From NCBI RefSeq assembly GCF_000282135.1, contig NZ_AKJW01000010.1, forward strand, positions 1 through 64,000: a stretch of 64,000 nucleotides of DNA, in the 5' to 3' direction. The notes beneath the pieces were generated by a model that searched no databases, was not told where the DNA came from, and was given only the letters and a program-made list of their open reading frames with translations. Of the stretch, positions 30,566 to 38,516 are shown piece by piece. This stretch comes from Herbaspirillum sp. CF444. GTDB lineage: Bacteria > Pseudomonadota > Gammaproteobacteria > Burkholderiales > Burkholderiaceae_D. Numbering within the stretch: the first letter of the stretch is position 1; every line of letters starts with the position of its first letter. The translations under genes were made by a program, and so were the position numbers.

Positions 30566-31282
30566 TTATACGTGCACCAGGGTGCCTTCGTCTTCGCCCA
30601 ACACCACGCGCTTGAGCGCGCCAGGCTTGACGATGGAAAACACCTTGATCGGCAGCTTCTGATCCCGGCACAGCGCGAATGCGGTTGCGTCCATGACTTG
30701 CAGATGCTTGGCAATCGCTTCGTCGAACGTGATGGTGCTGTAACGCGTCGCCGAAGGATCTTTCTTTGGATCGGCAGTATAAACGCCGTCCACCTTGGTC
30801 GCCTTCAGGACGATCTGCGCACCGATTTCCGAGCCGCGCAATGCCGCTGCGGTGTCGGTCGTAAAGAACGGGTTGCCGGTACCGGCGGCAAACACGACGA
30901 TCTTGCCTTCTTCCAGATATTGCAAGGCCTTGGGACGAACATACGGCTCAACGACCTGCTCGATGCCGATCGCCGACATGACTCGGGCCGTCAGACCGGC
31001 CTGACGCATGGCGTCCGCCAGTGCGAGGGAGTTCATGACCGTTGCCAGCATGCCCATGTAATCCGCCGTGGCGCGATCCATGCCTTGTGCGCCGGGCGCC
31101 ACGCCGCGGAAAATGTTGCCGCCGCCGATGACGATGGCCAACTCGACTCCCAACTGGCTGACTTCGGCCACGTCGGCGACCATGCGCTCAATGGTGGCGC
31201 GGTTGATGCCGTAGGCATCGTCGCCCATCAGGGCTTCGCCGGAAAGTTTGAGGAGTACGCGCTTATAAGCTGGTGTCGTCAT
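30566..31282 (-). CDS. pyrH: UMP kinase
   Basis: UMP kinase makes UDP for RNA and for envelope sugar nucleotides. It is a hexameric amino-acid-kinase-fold enzyme, GTP-activated and UTP-inhibited in most proteobacteria. The 238-residue protein has [32 protein letters not shown] and [19 protein letters not shown]. Transcription from tsf is cut by a terminator upstream, so pyrH probably has its own promoter. A candidate minus-strand -10 (TACAAT at 31392-31387) would place a stem-loop at the 5' end of its mRNA. Confidence 0.97.
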   Translation of the reverse strand: MTTPAYKRVLLKLSGEALMGDDAYGINRATIERMVADVAEVSQLGVELAIVIGGGNIFRGVAPGAQGMDRATADYMGMLATVMNSLALADAMRQAGLTARVMSAIGIEQVVEPYVRPKALQYLEEGKIVVFAAGTGNPFFTTDTAAALRGSEIGAQIVLKATKVDGVYTADPKKDPSATRYSTITFDEAIAKHLQVMDATAFALCRDQKLPIKVFSIVKPGALKRVVLGEDEGTLVHV

Positions 31283-31338
31283 GTGCTGGGCTCCGTTTGC
31301 TATCCGATTAACTGATTCTGTTCCGTCCTGCTGCCGAT

Positions 31339-31374
31339 TGCCTGGTGCGTACCTTTACAGGGACGCACCAGGCA
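31339..31374 (-). promoter_or_regulatory. strong stem-loop in the pyrH leader
   Basis: A perfect 12-bp inverted repeat (31339-31350 with 31363-31374) continues after one mismatch into three further pairs and a four-base loop. It lies 57 bp upstream of the pyrH ATG and is not followed by a U-tract, so it is not a simple terminator. It could be a 5' stabilising hairpin or a control element. Confidence 0.6.
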
Positions 31375-31503
31375 GGCGCGGACGTTATTGTATGCTGCGA
31401 TACGCTACTGCCGGGGGCTTGCTTACATTTTGAAATGCCTGCTCATGCAGACACTTCCAACCATTTCTTGCCAGCCCCGCAACCTCCGGAAACTGAGAGG
31501 CTT

Positions 31504-31526
31504 AAAAAAACGGGCCTCTCGGCCCG
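31504..31526 (-). terminator. intrinsic terminator after tsf
   Basis: A CGGGCC-TCTC-GGCCCG hairpin (31511-31526) is followed on the minus strand by seven T residues (31510-31504). It begins 11 bp past the tsf stop and ends the rpsB-tsf unit. Confidence 0.92.
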
Positions 31527-31536
31527 CTTTCTTACA

Positions 31537-32421
31537 TTACTGCGCTTGCTTGGCGGCAGCAACCTGGGCTGCCACCTCGGCCGCGAAGTCATCTTGCTTC
31601 TTCTCGATGCCTTCACCAACCACAAACATGCTGAATGCCTTGACGCTAGTGTTGGCTGCTTTCAACATTTGTTCAACGGTTTGCTTGTCGTTTTTCACGA
31701 AAGACTGGTTGAACAGCGACACTTCCTTCAGGTACTTCTGCACCGAGCCGTCGACCATCTTGGCAACGATCTCGGCAGGCTTGCCGGACTCGGCAGCCTT
31801 CAACGAAGCAACCGAACGCTCTTTTTCGATCAGATCGGCAGGAACCTGATCCGACGACAGGGCAACCGGCTTCATCGCTGCGATGTGCATTGCAACATCC
31901 TTGCCGACTTGTTCGTCAGCGCCATCGAATTCAACGACGACACCGATGCGTGTCCCATGCAGGTAGGAAACCAGCTTGCCGGCTGTTTCGAAACGCGTGA
32001 AGCGGCGGATCGACATGTTTTCGCCGATGCGGCCGACCAGTTCGGTGCGTGTTTCTTCAACCGTCTTGTCGCCCAGCGGCAATGCTGCCAGCGCGGCCAG
32101 ATCGGCAGGATTCTTTTCTGCCACCAGCTTGGCGACTGCATTGGCCAGGCCGATGAACTCATCGTTCTTGGTGACGAAGTCGGTTTCGCAATTGATTTCG
32201 ACCAGCGCGCCAACGCCGCCGGCGATATAGGTTGCAACAACGCCTTCCGAAGTGATGCGGGAAGAAGCCTTGGATGCCTTGCTGCCCAGCTTCACGCGCA
32301 GGATTTCTTCAGCACGAACCATGTCGCCTTCGGCTTCAGTCAGCGCCTTCTTGCATTCCATCATCGGCGCGTCGGTCTTCGCGCGCAGTTCGCCTACCAG
32401 TGCTGCGGTAATTGCCGCCAT
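31537..32421 (-). CDS. tsf: translation elongation factor Ts
   Basis: EF-Ts is the nucleotide exchange factor that regenerates EF-Tu-GTP. The 294-residue protein starts with the UBA-like domain ([30 protein letters not shown]). The core has the conserved [14 protein letters not shown] and family stretch [20 protein letters not shown]. Its start has a clear GGAGAAACAT site. It follows rpsB by 175 bp containing a terminator-like hairpin, as in many bacteria where the two genes share a partly attenuated transcript. Confidence 0.97.
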   Translation of the reverse strand: MAAITAALVGELRAKTDAPMMECKKALTEAEGDMVRAEEILRVKLGSKASKASSRITSEGVVATYIAGGVGALVEINCETDFVTKNDEFIGLANAVAKLVAEKNPADLAALAALPLGDKTVEETRTELVGRIGENMSIRRFTRFETAGKLVSYLHGTRIGVVVEFDGADEQVGKDVAMHIAAMKPVALSSDQVPADLIEKERSVASLKAAESGKPAEIVAKMVDGSVQKYLKEVSLFNQSFVKNDKQTVEQMLKAANTSVKAFSMFVVGEGIEKKQDDFAAEVAAQVAAAKQAQ

Positions 32422-32503
32422 ATGTTTCTCCTAACTGAGTAGATGCTTCATCGAACACTACAGACATCAATGAAGCATCGAAAATTCGATCAATTTGTTC
32501 AAA

Positions 32504-32546
32504 AAAAAGGGGCGAACTGCGCTTACTCTCGCTGTTACCCCTTTTT
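32504..32546 (-). terminator. hairpin between rpsB and tsf, probable attenuator
   Basis: A 9-bp stem (32504-32512 with 32538-32546, 25-nt loop) is followed on the minus strand by a long U-run. A second 7-bp hairpin (32556-32562 with 32571-32577) lies between it and the rpsB stop. Partial termination would make less tsf than rpsB mRNA. Confidence 0.65.
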
Positions 32547-32596
32547 CATCATCGCCCGCAGCAAAGAACCGCTGCGGATGACGTATTGCAAGCGGA

Positions 32597-33349
32597 TTAA
32601 GCCTGCTCGTTGTTGACTTCAACGAATTCGTCGCCACCGTTCTTGACGGCTTCAACGACTTCGTTCACTGCATTGGCGCGGCCTTCCAGGATGGCATCGG
32701 CAACACCGCGGGCGTACAGAGCAATCGCCTTGGCGGAGTCGTCGTTGCCAGGAATGACGTAAGTCACGCCTTCCGGCGAGTGGTTGGTATCAACCACGCC
32801 GATAACCGGAATGCCCAGCTTGGCTGCTTCGGTGATGGCGCCCTTGTGGTAGCCGACGTCGATCACGAAAATGGCGTCAGGAATGCCGCCCATGTCCTTG
32901 ATGCCGCCGATGGCCTTTTGCAGCTTTTCTTGTTCGCGGCTGAACAGCAGTGCTTCTTTCTTGCTCAGCTTTTCGTTGGAACCGTCAGCGATTGCCGCTT
33001 CCATGTCCTTCAGACGCTTGATCGATGTCTTGATGGTCTTGAAGTTGGTCAGCATGCCGCCCAACCAGCGTTGATCGACGTAAGGAACGCCTGCGCGTTG
33101 CGCTTCTGCAGCAACGGTTTCGCGTGCCTGACGCTTGGTGCCGACAAACAGGATAGTGCCGCGATTGGACGACAGTTGGCGCACGTACTTCAGCGCTTCC
33201 TGATACATGCCCAGGGTCTTTTCCAGGTTGACGATGTGAATTTTGTTGCGATGACCGAAGATAAACGGGGCCATCTTTGGGTTCCAGAAGCGTGTTTGGT
33301 GACCAAAGTGGACACCTGCTTCCAGCATTTCGCGCATAGTTACGGACAT
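32597..33349 (-). CDS. rpsB: 30S ribosomal protein S2
   Basis: S2 is a late-assembling protein of the small subunit. The 250-residue protein has the N-terminal signature [20 protein letters not shown] and the second PIIGVVDTN-type signature here as [34 protein letters not shown] lies between. It ends in an acidic tail. It heads the rpsB-tsf unit, and a good ribosome site (GGAGAAATTT) precedes the ATG. Confidence 0.98.
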   Translation of the reverse strand: MSVTMREMLEAGVHFGHQTRFWNPKMAPFIFGHRNKIHIVNLEKTLGMYQEALKYVRQLSSNRGTILFVGTKRQARETVAAEAQRAGVPYVDQRWLGGMLTNFKTIKTSIKRLKDMEAAIADGSNEKLSKKEALLFSREQEKLQKAIGGIKDMGGIPDAIFVIDVGYHKGAITEAAKLGIPVIGVVDTNHSPEGVTYVIPGNDDSAKAIALYARGVADAILEGRANAVNEVVEAVKNGGDEFVEVNNEQA

Positions 33350-33706
33350 AAATTTCTCCAGGGTTAGGGTCTGGAATCCATTCGGTCATTCAGGCCAACA
33401 CAACGCTTCACATGAAGCTGCCGGCCCAAACACCCTTTGGCGAACGGATTCGCGATTCAACTTAGTTTCAAATAAACAACTTTTTACTTCAAAGACAACA
33501 TCGCAACAGCAGCGATACTCGCCTTCCAACCTGAGCAACTCAAGTTAGCCGAGCATTCTACCTCATCCGAAGAATCCATTCAAGCTCCGAAATCATTGTT
33601 TTCATTAGCTTTTGGCGAGCGTCCCTGGCCAATCGCCGCCGACAGAACCGCCCGCCCTCGTCTATAATCTCTACTTAATGATTTTTAAGCGAATTGCGAC
33701 AATTTT
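33350..33706. other. divergent rpsB-map intergenic region
   Basis: This 357-bp gap contains the rpsB promoter and leader on one side and the map promoter on the other. A short GCTTCA-CA-TGAAGC palindrome is at 33415-33428. No tRNA or known leader motif could be identified by eye. Confidence 0.6.
33639..33668 (+). promoter_or_regulatory. map: putative map promoter
   Basis: TATAAT at 33663-33668 with CCGACA at 33639-33644 (18-bp spacing), 38 bp upstream of the map ATG. The -10 is perfect and the -35 matches four of six bases. Confidence 0.45.
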
Positions 33707-34531
33707 ATGGGCTCCATTTCCATCAAAACCGCCGAAGACATCGAAGGCATGCGCGTTGCCGGCAAACTTGCAGCGGAAGTACTCGACTACATTGCACCGT
33801 TCGTCAAAGCCGGCACCACCACCGGCGAACTGGACCGCCTGTGCCATGAATACATGATGAACGTGCAAGACACCATTCCGGCGCCGCTCAACTACTGCCC
33901 GCCGGGCTATACGCCCTATCCCAAGGCCATTTGCACCTCGCTCAACGACATCATCTGCCACGGCATTCCCGGCGACAAGGTGATCAAGAACGGCGACGTG
34001 CTGAATATCGACGTGACCGTCATCAAAAACGGCTACCACGGCGACACCAGCCGCATGTTTTACATCGGCGAACCGTCGATCCTGGCGCGCCGCCTGACCG
34101 AAATCACCTATGAATGCATGTGGCTGGGCATCTCCAAAATCAAACCCGGCGCCCATCTGGGCGACATCGGCCACGTGATCCAGCAGCATGCGGAAAAGGC
34201 CGGCTACAGCGTGGTCCGCGAGTTTTGCGGCCACGGCATCGGCAAGGTATTCCACGAAGAGCCGCAAGTGCTGCATTACGGCCGTCCCGGCACCCTGGAA
34301 AAGCTGGAGGCCGGCATGATCTTCACGGTAGAGCCGATGATCAACGCCGGTCGCCGCGACATTCGCGAAATGGGCGACGGCTGGACCATCAAAACCAAGG
34401 ATCGCAGCCTGTCCGCGCAGTGGGAACACACCGTGCTGGTGACCGAAACCGGATTTGAAGTGCTGACCGTTTCGCCGGGCATGCCTGCGCCGCCGGCATT
34501 CATCCGGCAAGCGGCCGCCGCAGTCGCCTGA
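33707..34531 (+). CDS. map: methionine aminopeptidase type I
   Basis: MetAP removes the initiator methionine after deformylation; def lies further along in this window. The 274-residue protein has the five metal ligands of the pita-bread fold: Asp102 and Asp113 (NIDVTVIKNGYHGDT), His176 (FCGHGIGKVFHEEP), Glu209 (FTVEP) and Glu240 (QWEHTVLV). His85 is the substrate-contacting histidine. It is divergent from rpsB, a conserved arrangement, and glnD follows in the same direction. Confidence 0.97.
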   Translation: MGSISIKTAEDIEGMRVAGKLAAEVLDYIAPFVKAGTTTGELDRLCHEYMMNVQDTIPAPLNYCPPGYTPYPKAICTSLNDIICHGIPGDKVIKNGDVLNIDVTVIKNGYHGDTSRMFYIGEPSILARRLTEITYECMWLGISKIKPGAHLGDIGHVIQQHAEKAGYSVVREFCGHGIGKVFHEEPQVLHYGRPGTLEKLEAGMIFTVEPMINAGRRDIREMGDGWTIKTKDRSLSAQWEHTVLVTETGFEVLTVSPGMPAPPAFIRQAAAAVA

Positions 34532-34560
34532 TCTCGCTCGATATCATTCCCCGATTGCCT

Positions 34561-37113
34561 ATGCCCTCTCTTGCCGTCACTCTCAAAAAACAATTAAAAG
34601 CAGCACGCCAACAGGCCATTGAGACCTTCCAGGCCGACGGCAAGACCGAGCATTTATTGACGCAACTGCGTCGCAACGTCGACGCCGCCCTGACGGAAGC
34701 CTGGGAAAAATGCGCCTTGCCGCACGACATCGCGCTGGTGGCGGTCGGCGGCTACGGACGCGGCGAGCTGTTCCCGCACTCGGACGTCGACGTGCTGATC
34801 CTGCTCGACCAGGCACCCGACAAGGCCATGCAGGCAAAGCTGGAATCGCTGGTTCAATTGTTCTGGGACATTGGCCTGGAGATCGGCCACAGCATCCGCA
34901 CCGTGGAAGAATGCCTGGCCGAATCGGCCGCCGACATCACCGTGCAGACCAGCCTGCTGGAAGCGCGCCTTGTCACCGGCAACAAAACGCTGTTCCAGTT
35001 GCTGCAGATCCGCTGCAACAACGCGATGGACCCGCGCGCGTTCTTCCAGGCCAAGACCCTGGAAATGCAGCAACGCCACGTCAAATACGAAGACACGCCT
35101 TACAGCCTGGAGCCGAACTGCAAGGAAAGCCCCGGCGGATTGCGCGACCTGCAAGTCATCCTGTGGGTGGCGAAAGCGGCCGGACTGGGCGACTCCTGGA
35201 GCAAACTGGCGCAGCGCGGCCTGCTGACCGCGACCGAAGCGCGCCAGCTGACGCAGAAGGAACGCGCCTTCAAGGATATCCGCATCCGCCTGCACATCTA
35301 CAGCAACCGCCGCGAAGACCGCCTCGTCTTCGACATCCAGACGCCGATTGCAGAAAGCTTCGGCTTCAAAAGCACCGATACGCGCCGGGCCAGCGAATAC
35401 CTGATGCAGCGCTACTACTGGGCGGCCAAGGCTGTCACCCAGCTCAATACCATCCTGCTGCAGAACATCGAAGCACAGCTGTTCCCGCAGGAAGTGGTGC
35501 CGCAGAAAATCAACGAACGCTTCAACGAGCTCAACGGCTTCCTCGACATCGCCCACGACGACGTCTTTGAAGACACGCCGTCGGCCATGCTGGAAGTCTT
35601 CCTGATCATGGCTCAGCATCCGGAACTCAAGGACATGTCGGCACGCACCATGCGCGCGCTATGGCATGCGCGCTTCAAGATCGACAACGCCTTCCGCGCC
35701 AATCCCGCCAACCATGCGCTGTTCATGCAGATCCTGCAAAGCAGGCGCGGCATCACGCATGCGCTGCGCCGCATGAACCAGACCAGCGTGCTTGGCCGCT
35801 ATTTGCCGAACTTCCGCCGCATCGTCGGCCAGATGCAGCACGACCTGTTCCACGTCTATACCGTCGACCAGCACATCCTGATGGTGGTGCGCAATGTGCG
35901 CCGCTTCACGATGAGCGAGCACGCGCACGAATATCCATTCTGCAGCCAGTTGATGGCCAACTTCGCGCAACCGTGGATCTTGTATGTCGCGGCGCTGTTC
36001 CACGACATCGCCAAAGGCCGCGGCGGCGATCACTCCAAACTGGGCATGGCCGACGCGCGCCAGTTCTGCGAACAACATGGCGTCTCGGAAGAAAACACCG
36101 GGCTGGTGGTGTTCCTCGTCGAGCATCACCTGACCATGTCCCAGGTCGCACAAAAACAAGATCTCTCCGACCCGGACGTGATCCAGCAATTCGTCAATAC
36201 GGTCAAGGACGAACGCCACCTGACCGCGCTTTATCTGCTGACGGTCGCCGACATCCGCGGCACCAGCCCGAAAGTCTGGAACGCCTGGAAAGGCAAGCTG
36301 CTGGAAGACCTGTATCGCATGAGCTTGCGCGTGCTCGGGGGCGAAGCGCCGTCGGCCGACCGCGAACTGAAAAATACGCAACAGGAAGCGATCAAGACCT
36401 TGCGCCTGTACGGCCTGCCTGCCGATGCGCACGAGCAATTCTGGCGGCAACTGGACGTTGCCTACTTCCTGCGGCTGGACGCCTCCGACATCGCGTGGCA
36501 GACGCGCTCTTTCTATGACAAGATCGACAGCACCGTACCGGTGGTCAAATGCCGTCTGGCGCCGATCGGCGAAGGCGTGCAGGTCGCGGTCTACACGCCC
36601 GACCGGCCCGATCTGTTCGCGCGCATTTGCAGCTATTTCGACGAAAAGAATTTCAGCATTCTTGACGCCAAAATTCATACGACCAAGCTCAACTACGCAC
36701 TGGACGCGTTTCTCATCAGTGCACCGATATTCGCCAAGAACTATCGCGACATCATCAACCTGATCGAACACGAACTGGCGCAATTGCTGCAATCCGACGG
36801 CCCGTTGCCGGCGCCGGCCAGAGGGCGCTTGTCGCGCTTGTCGCGCACCTTCCCGATCAATCCATCGGTCGATCTGCGCCCCGACGAACGCGGCCAGTAT
36901 TACCTGCTGTCGGTATCCGCCAACGACCGCAACGGCCTGCTCTACACCATCTCCAACATCCTGGCCAAGTACAAGATCAACCTGCACACCGCCAAGATCA
37001 TGACCCTGGGTGAACGCGTGGAAGACGTGTTCCTGGTCGACGGCGCGGCGCTCAACCACCCGCGCAACCAGATCATGCTGGAAACCGATCTGCTCAAGGC
37101 CTTGCGCATTTAG
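34561..37113 (+). CDS. glnD: bifunctional uridylyltransferase/uridylyl-removing enzyme GlnD
   Basis: GlnD senses glutamine and adds or removes UMP on PII proteins (GlnB/GlnK), controlling nitrogen assimilation. The 850-residue protein shows the full architecture. The nucleotidyltransferase has GGYGRGELFPHSDVDVLIL at about 63-81. The HD domain contains FHDIAKGRGGDHSKLG. Two C-terminal ACT domains follow (DLFARICSYFDEKNFSILDA, and DRNGLLYTISNILAKYKINL). ATG 34561 is chosen over a TTG at 34555. It is 29 bp after map and probably co-transcribed. Confidence 0.97.
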   Translation: MPSLAVTLKKQLKAARQQAIETFQADGKTEHLLTQLRRNVDAALTEAWEKCALPHDIALVAVGGYGRGELFPHSDVDVLILLDQAPDKAMQAKLESLVQLFWDIGLEIGHSIRTVEECLAESAADITVQTSLLEARLVTGNKTLFQLLQIRCNNAMDPRAFFQAKTLEMQQRHVKYEDTPYSLEPNCKESPGGLRDLQVILWVAKAAGLGDSWSKLAQRGLLTATEARQLTQKERAFKDIRIRLHIYSNRREDRLVFDIQTPIAESFGFKSTDTRRASEYLMQRYYWAAKAVTQLNTILLQNIEAQLFPQEVVPQKINERFNELNGFLDIAHDDVFEDTPSAMLEVFLIMAQHPELKDMSARTMRALWHARFKIDNAFRANPANHALFMQILQSRRGITHALRRMNQTSVLGRYLPNFRRIVGQMQHDLFHVYTVDQHILMVVRNVRRFTMSEHAHEYPFCSQLMANFAQPWILYVAALFHDIAKGRGGDHSKLGMADARQFCEQHGVSEENTGLVVFLVEHHLTMSQVAQKQDLSDPDVIQQFVNTVKDERHLTALYLLTVADIRGTSPKVWNAWKGKLLEDLYRMSLRVLGGEAPSADRELKNTQQEAIKTLRLYGLPADAHEQFWRQLDVAYFLRLDASDIAWQTRSFYDKIDSTVPVVKCRLAPIGEGVQVAVYTPDRPDLFARICSYFDEKNFSILDAKIHTTKLNYALDAFLISAPIFAKNYRDIINLIEHELAQLLQSDGPLPAPARGRLSRLSRTFPINPSVDLRPDERGQYYLLSVSANDRNGLLYTISNILAKYKINLHTAKIMTLGERVEDVFLVDGAALNHPRNQIMLETDLLKALRI

Positions 37114-37184
37114 CGCCCACCGGCTTTTACTTATTTTGTTTTTACCCCCTGCACTGACCCTGCTGAATTTATCCGATTGCCGCC

Positions 37185-37931
37185 ATGACTGAACCAGTAC
37201 GCCTTTCCAAACGCATGTCCGAACTCGGCCTTTGCTCGCGCCGCGAAGCGGACGAGTGGATCGAAAAAGGCTGGGTGCGCGTCGACGGCAAAGTCGTATC
37301 GGTACTGGGCAGCAAGGTGCTGCCGCATCAACGCGTGACCGTCGAGCGCCAGGCCGCGGCAGAGCAATCGAAGCGCGTAACGATACTGATCAACAAGCCG
37401 GTCGGCTACGTCAGCGGCCAGGCGGAAGACGGCTACAAGCCTGCCGTTGCCTTGGTGGAAGCGGCAACGCGCTGGAAGGAAGACCAGGTTGACACGCAAT
37501 TCCATCCGACCCAGTTGCGCAGCCTGGTCCCGGCGGGACGCCTGGACATCGATTCCGTCGGACTGCTGGTGCTGACGCAGGACGGTCGCATCGCCAAGCA
37601 ACTGATCGGCGAAGACTCCAGCGTCGACAAGGAATACCTGGTACGCGTGCAGTACACCAAACCGGGCAAGTTGCCCGACAGCGATCTCAAACGGCTCAAC
37701 CACGGCCTGTCGCTCGACGGCAAAGCGCTCAAACCCGCGAAGGTGCGCTGGCAAAACGATGATCAGTTGAGCTTCACGCTGAATGAAGGCAAGAAGCGCC
37801 AGATTCGCCGCATGTGCGAACTGGTCGGACTGAAAGTCGTCGGCCTCAAACGCGTGCGCATCGGCGGCGTCAAACTGGGAGACTTGCCGCCCGGCCAATG
37901 GCGCTACCTTCGCCCGGACGAGCAATTCTGA
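37185..37931 (+). CDS. rluF: RluF-like rRNA pseudouridine synthase
   Basis: A 248-residue RsuA/RluF-family enzyme. An N-terminal S4 RNA-binding domain (VRLSKRMSELGLCSRREADE) precedes the catalytic domain with the active-site Asp in AGRLDIDSVGLLVLTQDG. The C-terminal RQIRRMCELVGLKVVGLKRV completes the fold. Together with the ending GQWRYLRPDE this is closer to E. coli RluF (23S rRNA U2604) than to RluB or RsuA. Modification site remains an inference. It follows glnD by 71 bp and ends at a bidirectional terminator. Confidence 0.85.
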   Translation: MTEPVRLSKRMSELGLCSRREADEWIEKGWVRVDGKVVSVLGSKVLPHQRVTVERQAAAEQSKRVTILINKPVGYVSGQAEDGYKPAVALVEAATRWKEDQVDTQFHPTQLRSLVPAGRLDIDSVGLLVLTQDGRIAKQLIGEDSSVDKEYLVRVQYTKPGKLPDSDLKRLNHGLSLDGKALKPAKVRWQNDDQLSFTLNEGKKRQIRRMCELVGLKVVGLKRVRIGGVKLGDLPPGQWRYLRPDEQF

Positions 37932-37947
37932 GGTCCGGAAGATAATA

Positions 37948-37984
37948 AAAAACCGGTTGCAGCCTTGGGCGACAACCGGTTTTT
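37948..37984. terminator. bidirectional terminator between rluF and the DUF1854 gene
   Basis: A 12-bp perfect stem (37948-37959 with 37973-37984, 13-nt loop) flanked by A and T runs lies between convergent genes. Confidence 0.85.
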
Positions 37985-38012
37985 CATTGCAAACAACGCT
38001 TTTTCGGCGAAC

Positions 38013-38516
38013 TTAAAGGAAGCGATCCAGGATCTTCCTGCTGTGCTTGTCCAGCACCTTGGTGTCGCGAATCAGGAACTGGATGCCGTGGCTATCGGAA
38101 ATCAGCAAGGCCGATTGCGGCAAGCGACGAATATCTTCTTCTCCCTTGAGCGTAAACGACGTATTGCCGCGATTGGTTTCCACCTCCCAGATCGTCGGCG
38201 TCGCAAAACTGGAGACGCCGACAATGCGGCCGATTTCCGGCATGAATTCGCGCGTCGCCAGCTCCGCCTCGATCGTCTTGCGAATCTCTGGAGCAACATC
38301 CGACCATCGCTCGATCCAGGCCAGTTCGTGACCGTCGGCGCTCACCAGCGCAATGCCCTCGTCCGGCGCGCCAATCGGAAACGCCCGCACAGGAATCGCC
38401 CCCTCATGCTCGCCGCCATCCGCATCGACAAACACCAGGCGGCCCAGGCCGTTATGGCGCAGGCGGAAATTGTGCGCCGGCGCGTTTACGGTCTCACTCA
38501 TTTGCATAGTCATCAT
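38013..38516 (-). CDS. DUF1854 protein of the cyanophycin islet
   Basis: A 167-residue soluble protein of the DUF1854 family. Recognisable stretches are FPIGAPDEGIALVSADGHEL and ELATREFMPEIGRIVGVSSF. The family's biochemical role is not known, but such genes sit next to cyanophycin synthetase genes in betaproteobacteria. Its start codon shares one base with the stop of the ABC transporter gene (TAATG), so the two proteins are made together. A role as accessory or regulatory subunit of the transporter, or in granule handling, is inference only. Confidence 0.82.
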   Translation of the reverse strand: MMTMQMSETVNAPAHNFRLRHNGLGRLVFVDADGGEHEGAIPVRAFPIGAPDEGIALVSADGHELAWIERWSDVAPEIRKTIEAELATREFMPEIGRIVGVSSFATPTIWEVETNRGNTSFTLKGEEDIRRLPQSALLISDSHGIQFLIRDTKVLDKHSRKILDRFL

